Shown here one piece after another: positions 8,232-15,609 of a stretch of 64,000 nt of DNA. Within the stretch, counting starts at the first letter, position 1. Every line of letters starts with the position of its first letter. The DNA is from CAJXQU01 sp965223825. GTDB lineage: Bacteria; Pseudomonadota; Gammaproteobacteria; CAJXQU01. The position numbers and the translations under genes are program-made. The notes under the pieces are model-generated. The model saw nothing but the letters and a program-made list of their open reading frames with translations, made no database searches and was not told the DNA's origin. The stretch covers positions 744,001-808,000 of the forward strand of contig OZ245018.1 of NCBI GenBank assembly GCA_965223825.1, read 5' to 3'.

Positions 8232-8258
8232 TAAAGATTGCGCTCGAATCTCCGATAT
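8232..8258 (+). promoter_or_regulatory. Sigma-28 (FliA)-type promoter upstream of the pilM-like gene
   Basis: TAAAG at 8232-8236, a 14-nt spacer, then TCCGATAT at 8251-8258. The spacing equals the FliA consensus and the -10 matches 6 of 8 positions of GCCGATAA. Predicted start of transcription is near 8265, which excludes the long reading-frame start at 8238 and supports the ATG at 8289. No terminator is visible between 8181 and here, so the promoter may be internal to a longer operon. Confidence 0.5.
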
Positions 8259-8288
8259 AGAGTATTGGAGACATTTCTCGAGACTATC

Positions 8289-9380
8289 ATGATAGGACTA
8301 CATCGAGTCGGGCCGATTGGCATCGATTTCGGATCAGAAAAACTCAAGCTTGTTCAGGCTGACTTTGCAAAGAGTGGCTTACGTATTCGTTCGGCAATGA
8401 CGTTGCCGTATCCGAGTACGCGTGCCGCGTTTTTGGAAAACAGTAATAACCTGAAACAACTGCTTAAAACGGCGCGATCAGAAGGTGGCTTTCGTGGCGA
8501 TCGCGCAGTGGTGTCGATCCCGTCTGATCTGGTGCAATTTGTCTCTCTTGAATATAAATATCGCTCTGGCCAGAACGAAGAAGACGCGGTGGTGCATGCG
8601 ATCAAAGAACGGTTTGGTGAGCGGCTCGGGCATTCCGTAGTCGATTATTTACAGATCAGACCGGATCACAAAGAACAAGCTGATCGCACGGCATTGGTCG
8701 CGGTGGCTGAACGGAACGATGTGATTACCTTGTTAGAATTTTTACGCAAAGCCAATATGAATGTGGATCGGTTAGAGATTGGTCCGACGGCGATCAATCG
8801 TCTGATCGCGGCGATGCATCCAGAACAAACAGAAAGTGTCTCGGTGGTGATCAATTTCGGTGTTGAACGCAGTTATGCCACGGTGTTATGGGGGCGACGT
8901 TTATTGCTGGATCGTTCGATTAATTTCGGTTCTCGTGGTTGTATTCAACAAGTCGCCGATGCCTTACAAGTGTCCACAGAAGAAGCACAAATGTTGCTGG
9001 AGCGACATGGCGTTCAAGTGATGCGAAAGATGGCAATGGGGTCGGATGTGACAATTCCAGGCATTGAAGAAACCATTACGGATATTCTTAAACCGTCATT
9101 TTTACAACTCACCAGCGAGATCAAACGACTCATGCTGTATATCGCCTCGCGCACGCGTGGGCGAACGGTGCAGACGGCGTATCTGTTCGGCAGTATCGCC
9201 GGTTGGCCTGGCCTTGAAAGTATTTTGACCGAGATGATCGGCATTCCACTTCGCCGCATGCGGCCCTTTTATGGATTACCTGTCACCCATCATGCGGCGC
9301 GCATGGATGAGTTTGAATCATTGCGCGGGATTGCTGTTGCCACGGGTCTAGCCTTACTTGGGGGCGTTGAAGATGCGTGA
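8289..9380 (+). CDS. PilM/MshI-like actin-fold pilus assembly protein
   Basis: 363-residue cytoplasmic protein of the PilM (FtsA/actin-like) family that links the PilN-PilO inner-membrane ring to the ATPase. Nucleotide-binding segments are visible: PIGIDFGSEKLKLVQ at the N-terminus, VVINFGVERSYATVL (phosphate 2), and FGSIAGWPGLESIL near the C-terminus. I place the start at 8289 (MIGLHRVG) rather than at the upstream in-frame codon at 8238 because the candidate promoter start lies at about 8265. No strong ribosome-binding site precedes it. Its 3' end overlaps the next gene by 8 bases. A second PilM-like protein is encoded at 12708-13691. Confidence 0.85.
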   Translation: MIGLHRVGPIGIDFGSEKLKLVQADFAKSGLRIRSAMTLPYPSTRAAFLENSNNLKQLLKTARSEGGFRGDRAVVSIPSDLVQFVSLEYKYRSGQNEEDAVVHAIKERFGERLGHSVVDYLQIRPDHKEQADRTALVAVAERNDVITLLEFLRKANMNVDRLEIGPTAINRLIAAMHPEQTESVSVVINFGVERSYATVLWGRRLLLDRSINFGSRGCIQQVADALQVSTEEAQMLLERHGVQVMRKMAMGSDVTIPGIEETITDILKPSFLQLTSEIKRLMLYIASRTRGRTVQTAYLFGSIAGWPGLESILTEMIGIPLRRMRPFYGLPVTHHAARMDEFESLRGIAVATGLALLGGVEDA

Positions 9381-9978
9381 GATGGATCTCATTCCTGCGG
9401 ATTATCGTACCCTGCAGCTCAGTCGTAAAATGCTTACCATTTTTGCTGCAGTCGTACTGACATTAGTGTTGTCAGCGCTGATCGGACGATTGTTTTTGGG
9501 TTTAAGAATTGACTCAGTACAAAGGGAAATTTCTCAATTAACCGCTGAGTCAGAGTCATTACGTGAACATCAAACCGTTATCGATGGGCTTGAAAAAGAA
9601 CGGGTGAATGTTAACCGTGAATTGGCATTTGTTGAGATGTTACAACAAGGTGGCCAGGCCAGTACGGCATTCCAATTATTTGAAAATACGTTGGAGGATT
9701 CGGTATGGTTAACGGACTGGGGTTATCAAGCAAACGATCTGATTAACGCCGCTGAAGGACAAGAGCAAGCAACAGGTAGTGCTATAAAAAACGTGAATGA
9801 AGACGGTTCGCTCGGTGCGATCATACTGGCGCGTGGGCAAGCATCAAATCACGCGGCACTCACGCGTTTAGTGGAAAATTTAATGGCACAGAAAACCGTA
9901 CAAGATGTGCGCGTGTTGCGATCAGCGATGGTTGATCCACAAAGAGGCATTGTTAGTTTCGAGTTGGAAATAAATTAA
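9373..9978 (+). CDS. PilN-like inner-membrane pilus assembly protein
   Basis: 201 residues: a short cytoplasmic N-terminus (MREMDLIPADYR, the PilN-type tail that docks into PilM), one transmembrane helix (MLTIFAAVVLTLVLSALI), a coiled-coil stretch (about 50-95, SVQREISQLTAESESLREH) and a periplasmic ferredoxin-like domain. ATG at 9373 is preferred over the upstream TTG at 9358 because GGGGG sits 8 nt upstream. The gene overlaps the end of the pilM-like gene, and the pilO-like gene begins directly after its stop, so translation is coupled. Confidence 0.82.
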   Translation: MREMDLIPADYRTLQLSRKMLTIFAAVVLTLVLSALIGRLFLGLRIDSVQREISQLTAESESLREHQTVIDGLEKERVNVNRELAFVEMLQQGGQASTAFQLFENTLEDSVWLTDWGYQANDLINAAEGQEQATGSAIKNVNEDGSLGAIILARGQASNHAALTRLVENLMAQKTVQDVRVLRSAMVDPQRGIVSFELEIN

Positions 9979-10536
9979 ATGTTGGAAAAACTCAGTCAGT
10001 CTATCAAACCACGTATGTTAGCTTTCGTGTTATTTGCTTGTGGCAGTTTACTGAGCACGACATTGTGGACCTCTGTGTTTAAAACAACGTTGGTGGAATA
10101 CCGTGATTTGCAAAAAAGGGAATCACAAATGAATGCGGTCGCTGTTGATCCGGTTATTGGAGAGCAACGCGTGGCACACATTCGGCAAGAGCTTGCCGAG
10201 TTACGTTCAGAGCTTTCCGTTACGGGTAGTAATGTCTTAACGGGCATCTCACCCTTGTCGGTAATGTCTGATCTTAGCCGCTTTGCAGAAGAAGAAAAAT
10301 TGCAGTTAATGGGCATTACACCTGGTAATCCTATCCAGTCGAATCACTATCGCGAAATCCCGTTTAGTGTCGTATTAAACGGCCCGTATTCACATGTTTA
10401 TCGTTGGATTCATGCCATCGAGAATACGGAAAAGCCGCTCTACATTAAAGAGTTAAGCCTCTCGCCTGGCACCAATAAAATGACGCGTCACATGAAAGTC
10501 GTTGTGGCATTAATTCAGCCTGATGAGGAGGCGTGA
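9979..10536 (+). CDS. PilO-like inner-membrane pilus assembly protein
   Basis: 185 residues with an N-terminal transmembrane helix (MLAFVLFACGSLLSTTLW), a coiled coil (about 40-75) and a periplasmic domain containing the PilO-type segment REIPFSVVLNGPYSHVYRWI. It would form heterodimers with the PilN-like product and contact the PilP-like protein. It starts at the first base after the preceding stop and is followed by the PilP-like gene after one base. Assigned by topology and gene order; primary-sequence similarity in this family is always low. Confidence 0.8.
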   Translation: MLEKLSQSIKPRMLAFVLFACGSLLSTTLWTSVFKTTLVEYRDLQKRESQMNAVAVDPVIGEQRVAHIRQELAELRSELSVTGSNVLTGISPLSVMSDLSRFAEEEKLQLMGITPGNPIQSNHYREIPFSVVLNGPYSHVYRWIHAIENTEKPLYIKELSLSPGTNKMTRHMKVVVALIQPDEEA

Positions 10537-10537
10537 T

Positions 10538-10957
10538 ATGCGCATATTTAACGTGATCGGTACGGCCGTGTTGTGTATGGGGCTCTCACCAACCTTTGCT
10601 GAAAATGCGGTTGATGGAGTGGCACTTGAATTGCATAGAGATCCCTTTGTAAGCCCTGAAGACCGATTGGCTGCCGAGACACCGGAAGAAGGTAATAATG
10701 TAACGATCGAAAATTCGTCGGCATTACCAGAGACAACAAGAACACAATTTTTATGGCAGCCAGAAATTCGAGGGATCATCCGATCAGAAGATATCGCTAT
10801 TGTTAATATCGGTGGAAAAATGGTCGGCCTGGGTGAAGAAATTGACGGTTATACACTCATTAAGGTTAAGGAAAAAGCAGTTGTATTTGAAAAAAATGGG
10901 CACACAATTCCAATCACGTATAACGATGATCCCGATGCGCTGGAGCAAGCGCTATAG
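10538..10957 (+). CDS. PilP/MshK/GspC-like periplasmic linker protein
   Basis: 139 residues: a signal peptide (MRIFNVIGTAVLCMGLSPTFA), a disordered acidic part, then a small beta domain (EIRGIIRSEDIAIVNIGGKM, VGLGEEIDGYTLIKVKEKAV) of the HR/PilP type that links the PilN/O ring to the secretin. There is no lipobox, unlike Pseudomonas PilP. ATG 10538 is chosen over 10523 because GAGGAGG lies 6 nt upstream. The end overlaps the secretin gene start. Confidence 0.78.
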   Translation: MRIFNVIGTAVLCMGLSPTFAENAVDGVALELHRDPFVSPEDRLAAETPEEGNNVTIENSSALPETTRTQFLWQPEIRGIIRSEDIAIVNIGGKMVGLGEEIDGYTLIKVKEKAVVFEKNGHTIPITYNDDPDALEQAL

Positions 10958-12512
10958 CGTAAAAGAAAGTTTTCTTTTAATCAGTTATGTCGCCCTTATA
11001 ACGAGCCTTATTTTCCCAACTAATTCATTAGCAGCAGACGAAATCCAATCAGAAGCAACGCCCATTGCGCAACCTGCTGCTACCAATACTCTAAGCGAAA
11101 CTAAAGTAACACAAATTCCAACGGTCACTCCGCCCGGCACATTAGATAAAGAGGCGGTCAAGTTTGCTTATCAACGTCCCAATCGTCCGGTGCCGGATTA
11201 TATTGATCCGCGTGATCGTCAACGACCTGCGAAAACACACTACGGTAAGGGTCATGATCGATCACAAACAGTCACGATTTCTGTACAACATGCTGACCTT
11301 GCAGAAGTGTTTCAGATGATGTCGAAACATGGCCAAGTAAATATTCTGATGGCTAATGGCGTGCAGGGTCAGGTTTCAATTAATTTATATGATATTGATC
11401 TACATGAAGCAATTAGAGCGGTTGCGATTGCCGCCGGTTTTGCGGTTGAAAAGTCCGGCAGTACCTATTTTGTTGTCACACGTGATGAAGCGGGTAAAGA
11501 AATAGTTGGTGGTTTGACCAAAGTTAAATCGTACAAAGTACAGTATTCCGAACCGGAAGCGGTTGCGACAATTATTAAAGATCATTTATCACGCTATGGA
11601 AAAGTGACGGCATTACCCGATAGGAAATTAATCGTCGTTGAAGATTTACCTGAATTTTTAATCCGTGTTGAATCGTTACTGGAAGAGGTTGATCATCAAC
11701 CTGTGCAGATCATGATCGAAGCGCAGATTTTAGAAGTGAAACTTGATCGCACAGAATCATATGGAATTGACTGGGCTAAATTATTTTCAGTGGGGGATTT
11801 TGCTGTTGAAACAGCGGGTCTTGCTGGACCGGCAAATGGGTTATTTTTCTCAGTGACGAATAGTAATCTGGATGTGGTGTTAAGTGCTTTAAGCGATAAA
11901 AATCGTGTGCGAACACTGTCCACACCAAAATTATTAGCCTTGGAGCATGAAGAAGCTGAAGTCATTATCGGTACACGTCAAGGCTATAAAGAAGTCACAA
12001 CTAGTCAAAATGGAAATACCGAATCCATTCAATTTCTAGATGCTGGTGTGATTTTAAAAGTCACCCCGTTTGTTGATCGTAGTGGCCAAATCATGATGGA
12101 AATTCACCCTGAAGTGAGCAGCGCGACATTGGATGTGAATGGTATCCCTTCATTACAAACCACGGAAGTGACAACGCAGTTATTGGCTAACGATGGGCAA
12201 ACAATTTTTATTGGTGGGTTAATTCAGAATAGTGATTCGACTGGTCGAACGGGCGTGCCCGTTTTAGGTGATATTCCTGTGCTAGGTTATGCTTTTAGAA
12301 AAGAAGCAGATACGGTGAATAACACGGAAACTGTCGTCATGATCACGCCACGTATTGTTAAGCCAAGACAAGTGACTTACTCGACAGAAAGAGTCGAGAA
12401 CGAAATAAAAGTACGTGAAGTTGATGTAACGTTGAAAAATGAAAGTGATTTAATTGAAGATCATTTCAAAAATCATAAACCGATTAGTAAAAAGTTTTGG
12501 CCTTTTAAATAA
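10935..12512 (+). CDS. Outer-membrane secretin (GspD/PilQ/MshL family)
   Basis: 525 residues. A signal peptide ends near NSLAADE. An STN/N0-type domain (SVQHADLAEVFQMMSKHGQV) follows, then one N1-like domain (PEAVATIIKDHLS, DRKLIVVEDLP) and the C-terminal secretin channel with the family ending TGVPVLGDIPVLGYAFR and VVMITPRIV. It should form the outer-membrane pore for the pilus. The start is within the end of the PilP-like gene; ATG 10935 fits the signal peptide best, with ATG 10926 also possible. A terminator follows at 12545-12570, closing this operon. It is a paralogue of mshL and lacks its lipobox and Ser-rich linker. Confidence 0.87.
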   Translation: MRWSKRYSVKESFLLISYVALITSLIFPTNSLAADEIQSEATPIAQPAATNTLSETKVTQIPTVTPPGTLDKEAVKFAYQRPNRPVPDYIDPRDRQRPAKTHYGKGHDRSQTVTISVQHADLAEVFQMMSKHGQVNILMANGVQGQVSINLYDIDLHEAIRAVAIAAGFAVEKSGSTYFVVTRDEAGKEIVGGLTKVKSYKVQYSEPEAVATIIKDHLSRYGKVTALPDRKLIVVEDLPEFLIRVESLLEEVDHQPVQIMIEAQILEVKLDRTESYGIDWAKLFSVGDFAVETAGLAGPANGLFFSVTNSNLDVVLSALSDKNRVRTLSTPKLLALEHEEAEVIIGTRQGYKEVTTSQNGNTESIQFLDAGVILKVTPFVDRSGQIMMEIHPEVSSATLDVNGIPSLQTTEVTTQLLANDGQTIFIGGLIQNSDSTGRTGVPVLGDIPVLGYAFRKEADTVNNTETVVMITPRIVKPRQVTYSTERVENEIKVREVDVTLKNESDLIEDHFKNHKPISKKFWPFK

Positions 12513-12544
12513 CGCCAGGTTCACGATTCATTCAAAACAATTTT

Positions 12545-12570
12545 AGTTCACGGTTTACGTGAACTTTTTT
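12545..12570 (+). terminator. Rho-independent terminator after the first pilus operon
   Basis: Perfect 8-bp stem (AGTTCACG at 12545-12552, CGTGAACT at 12558-12565), 5-nt loop, followed by a run of T. It separates the first pilus set from the MSHA operon. Confidence 0.9.
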
Positions 12571-12617
12571 CTCTCACCTCCTAAATCATTTTCCTGAACT
12601 ACCGGGCAAATATCCCT

Positions 12618-12665
12618 TTGTCAAGCGATTTCAACGATTTTATGGGCAAAAAGGCCTTTTTTTGC
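12618..12665 (+). promoter_or_regulatory. Tentative sigma-70 promoter of the MSHA operon
   Basis: TTGTCA at 12618-12623 and TATGGG at 12641-12646 are separated by 17 bp; the -10 is a poor match. It is followed by a self-complementary sequence (GGCAAAAA at 12645-12652 with TTTTTGCC at 12658-12665). It is the only plausible promoter between the terminator at 12570 and mshI. No sigma-28 motif is seen here, in contrast to the first set. Confidence 0.25.
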
Positions 12666-12707
12666 CTTATTAATTGCGTTACTTGTTGTCAACCAGTAGG
12701 AATCGAT

Positions 12708-13691
12708 ATGTTAAGTCTATTTAAACAACGATCAGAACAGAATCACCGCGTCGCAATTTGGCCGTTATCGAAAGCAATTGCGATGGTGCATGTGAATAGT
12801 GATCGTAACGGAAATTATGAATTAAAACTTTGCGAGCTACACCCGTGTGCAAAATTATCTGATCGTGCAAAAGTTTTAAAAAAAATCTGTCAATCGCATC
12901 AGTTAAAAAAATACCCATGTGTCAGTTTAATGCCGAGCGACATGTATAGCTTACACATAATGGAAGCGCCGCCAGTCCCGCCGGAAGAGATCGCAGAAGC
13001 GATGCGCTGGCGAGTAAAAGACATGATTGATTATCCGATTGATGATGCGGTCATCGATGTCTTTGATGTGCCCGATCAGCAAAGTAGTGTCGATATGGTT
13101 TATGTCGTTTGCGCACGTAAAAGTGAGGTAAAAAAACAGGCAGATATGTTGTTAGCTGCGGGTTTCAATTTAGAACAAATTAGCATCACAGAAATTGCGT
13201 TACGAAATATTGCCTCTGTCTATGATCCAACGGGTCAAGGTATGGCATTAATTGATCTCGGAAGTGAAGGCGGTTCGGTAACACTGTCAAAAGATGGTGT
13301 ACTTTATTTTACACGCCACCTTTTAGCCGCCGATGCACTTTTTGGTTCACATTACACAGACCAAATTACCCCTTCAATGGAATCTTGGTTGGATCGAGTG
13401 GTTGTTGATGTTCAACGTTCTCTTGACTATTACGAAAGTCAATATAGCCAGCCCGCAACTTACTCGGTTAAATTGGTTCCTTTGGCTAAGCCAATTATTG
13501 GAACGAAAGATTATTTAGAAAAACAGCTGGGAATGGATTTGGAGTATCTTGATATTGCTCAAGTATTTAAAGTCGAAGATAGTATAAATCCAGACATTAT
13601 TCGACAATGTTTACCCGTAATCGGCGCAGCTTTACCTCACACCTTACACGTAGCAAAAGACGACGTTTCTGAGGAGGCAGTGGAAGCATGA
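12708..13691 (+). CDS. mshI: MSHA biogenesis protein MshI (PilM-like)
   Basis: 327-residue PilM-family protein that heads the MSHA operon. It shows the divergent MshI features: a weak N-terminal phosphate segment (RVAIWPLSKAIAMVHV), the PilM-type region PPVPPEEIAEAMRWRVKD, and ALIDLGSEGGSVTL as the second nucleotide loop. ATG 12708 is preceded by AGGAA at a good distance; the longer frame from 12618 has an unlikely Cys-rich N-terminus. The 3' end overlaps the next gene by 4 bases. Expected to be cytoplasmic and to bind the PilN-like product. Confidence 0.8.
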   Translation: MLSLFKQRSEQNHRVAIWPLSKAIAMVHVNSDRNGNYELKLCELHPCAKLSDRAKVLKKICQSHQLKKYPCVSLMPSDMYSLHIMEAPPVPPEEIAEAMRWRVKDMIDYPIDDAVIDVFDVPDQQSSVDMVYVVCARKSEVKKQADMLLAAGFNLEQISITEIALRNIASVYDPTGQGMALIDLGSEGGSVTLSKDGVLYFTRHLLAADALFGSHYTDQITPSMESWLDRVVVDVQRSLDYYESQYSQPATYSVKLVPLAKPIIGTKDYLEKQLGMDLEYLDIAQVFKVEDSINPDIIRQCLPVIGAALPHTLHVAKDDVSEEAVEA

Positions 13692-14365
13692 GCCATGATG
13701 TAGAGAGCATTATCCAACAGGACGTCAACCTGTTTCAGCCGGAATTTCACCCGAAAAAAGAATATATGACGATATGGCATAGCGGTGTTTGTATCGTCTT
13801 CGCCATGATCATTTTTGCGGCGTTAGGCTGGCAGCAGAAAAATACGTTAACTTCATTACAAGAGAAAGTCGTTAAGTTAAGTGAAAAAGAACATGCGATC
13901 AGTGAAGAAATATTACGAGTCAGTGCAGCTCAACGTAAGAAGTTGGGTGGTGGAATAAACGATGAAGATATTATTCTTAAAGAAGCTGATCTCATCGCAC
14001 GTCGGGCATTACTCGAGTCATTAGTCGGTGAAGAACAAGGCACAACGGAAGGGTTTTCTGAATATCTCGCTGCATTATCTAGGCAACATATCAAAGGTAG
14101 TTGGTTGACGGGGATTGCTATTGAACGGGGCGGTCAGGAAATTGCGGTTGCCGGTAATGTGCTTAATCCGAAAATTGCCCCCCAATATCTTATTAATTTA
14201 TCGAAAGAAGATATTTTTAAAGGGAAAAAATTTAATGTCCTCGAGATCAACACGAGAACAATCGAAGTGCAAGAAAATAAATTGTTAGCGGATGATTTAA
14301 GTTTTCTTATTAAAACGAAGGAAGAAAGTGGTAATGAAATAGTGGAGGTGTTGGATGAGTCTTGA
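13688..14365 (+). CDS. PilN-like MSHA assembly protein
   Basis: 225 residues: an N-terminal tail (MSHDVESIIQQDVNLFQPEF) with the DVNLF peptide that in PilN-type proteins docks into PilM/MshI, one transmembrane helix (about 34-50), a coiled coil and a periplasmic domain (GSWLTGIAIERGGQEIAVAG is the PilN signature segment). It overlaps mshI by 4 bases and mshJ by 11 bases. Some MSHA loci call this position mshI2; I leave the symbol empty. Confidence 0.8.
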   Translation: MSHDVESIIQQDVNLFQPEFHPKKEYMTIWHSGVCIVFAMIIFAALGWQQKNTLTSLQEKVVKLSEKEHAISEEILRVSAAQRKKLGGGINDEDIILKEADLIARRALLESLVGEEQGTTEGFSEYLAALSRQHIKGSWLTGIAIERGGQEIAVAGNVLNPKIAPQYLINLSKEDIFKGKKFNVLEINTRTIEVQENKLLADDLSFLIKTKEESGNEIVEVLDES

Positions 14366-15137
14366 ATTCTTACTTACTAAGTTCAATGGCCTTTCCTTAA
14401 AAGAGCGATCGTTATTAACACTCATGGTCATTGTCGCTTTTTTTACCGCATGGGATTTTTGGTTGTATCAACCACTTGTTACAGAGTCTGAAGTTCAGCA
14501 ACGAAAGGTGGATGATCTGAATGAAACGGTGGGCGTATTAAATGTTCAACTGCAAGCGATCATTAATAATCCACAACAGAAAAAATTTGATGAAAATCGT
14601 CAACGTTATGCCGAGTTAGTTAGACAGCTTGGTATTACAGACGAAAAACTGGATGCGATCACTGACAATCTTATCGCACCAGAAGCCATGGCTGATGTTT
14701 TGAAAACCATGTTAATTAATAGCAATAACTTACAAATACGTAGCCTACGAGGTCAGGGTGGTGCGCAAATACCATTAGCGGGTGAAACAACCGAGGCGGA
14801 AAAACACGCAACGGCGAATACGCAAACCAATGGTCAAGCAGCGCAAGTGGGAGATATAAATAATCCCGGTGCGACGTCACAAACAACCCAAGACATTGCT
14901 AAGATTGACACGATGGATAACAAGTACCCACACGCTTGGCGACATGGCTTTAGGCTTGAGTTTTCGGGTTCGTATTTAAATACATTAGCGTATTTACAAT
15001 CACTTGAATCATTGGGTTGGAAGTTCTACTGGGAAACGTTGGTGCTGAATGCGGATGAGTATCCTACTGTCGAGACGGCGATTGAAGTTTTTACGTTGAG
15101 TCTGGATGAAGCTTGGTTACAGGCAGGTTTGAAGTAA
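14355..15137 (+). CDS. mshJ: MSHA biogenesis protein MshJ (PilO-like)
   Basis: 260 residues: the cytoplasmic tip MSLEFLLTKFNGLSLKER, one transmembrane helix (SLLTLMVIVAFFTAWDFWL), a coiled coil (about 45-75) and a periplasmic domain, with a low-complexity Thr/Ala/Gln linker at about 140-185. The ending (SLESLGWKFYWETLVLNADEYP) is characteristic of MshJ. The ATG has GGAGG 6 nt upstream. Assigned by topology, ending and gene order (mshI, pilN-like, mshJ, mshK, mshL). Confidence 0.83.
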   Translation: MSLEFLLTKFNGLSLKERSLLTLMVIVAFFTAWDFWLYQPLVTESEVQQRKVDDLNETVGVLNVQLQAIINNPQQKKFDENRQRYAELVRQLGITDEKLDAITDNLIAPEAMADVLKTMLINSNNLQIRSLRGQGGAQIPLAGETTEAEKHATANTQTNGQAAQVGDINNPGATSQTTQDIAKIDTMDNKYPHAWRHGFRLEFSGSYLNTLAYLQSLESLGWKFYWETLVLNADEYPTVETAIEVFTLSLDEAWLQAGLK

Positions 15138-15222
15138 GTGAAGTGCATATGACACGTTTGCAAATTTAATGACTTATGTGTCTTAAAGTTTTTTAAATAT
15201 TGATACTTTGAAGGGAAAATGT

Positions 15223-15609
15223 ATGAATATGATAAACCGAATTGTCGTTATGGGATGCTTGTTAATCTTGGCGACACTTTCTATTCCGGCACAGGCTGTG
15301 ACGCAGCTTGTCGATCCGACACGCCCCGCAAATTATCACGGTTCACCAACAAATAATAATCTTCTTAGGCAAGGGAAGGGAGTTGTTGAAGTGGATGATC
15401 TTAATCCTGTTTTGACGTTGCAAGCGATCAGGATTGGTCAACACTCACGTCTGGCTGTCATTAATGGCCAAACGGTAAAGCCTGGAGGTACGGTATCCAC
15501 GGCGACTCTCATTAGCATCGAACCTGATGCGGTATTTCTCGAATACGAGGGGCAGTCAATCAAGCTGATGTTGCTGCCTAGCTCGGTAAAAAAACGGTCA
15601 ATAAAATGA
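15223..15609 (+). CDS. mshK: MSHA biogenesis protein MshK
   Basis: 128 residues with a signal peptide (cleavage after IPAQA) and the MshK/GspC-like beta domain: VDPTRPANYH just after the signal, LQAIRIGQHSRLAVINGQTV, and a basic C-terminus. It is periplasmic and expected to bridge the inner-membrane ring to the secretin MshL. ATG 15223 is chosen over 15208 because AAGGGA lies just upstream and the signal peptide is then normal. It overlaps mshL by 4 bases. Confidence 0.82.
   Translation: MNMINRIVVMGCLLILATLSIPAQAVTQLVDPTRPANYHGSPTNNNLLRQGKGVVEVDDLNPVLTLQAIRIGQHSRLAVINGQTVKPGGTVSTATLISIEPDAVFLEYEGQSIKLMLLPSSVKKRSIK

Noticed and set aside
15184..15206. Possible sigma-28 promoter before mshK (TAAAG then ATTGATAC)
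   Set aside because: The spacer is only 10 nt and the -10 element is poor.
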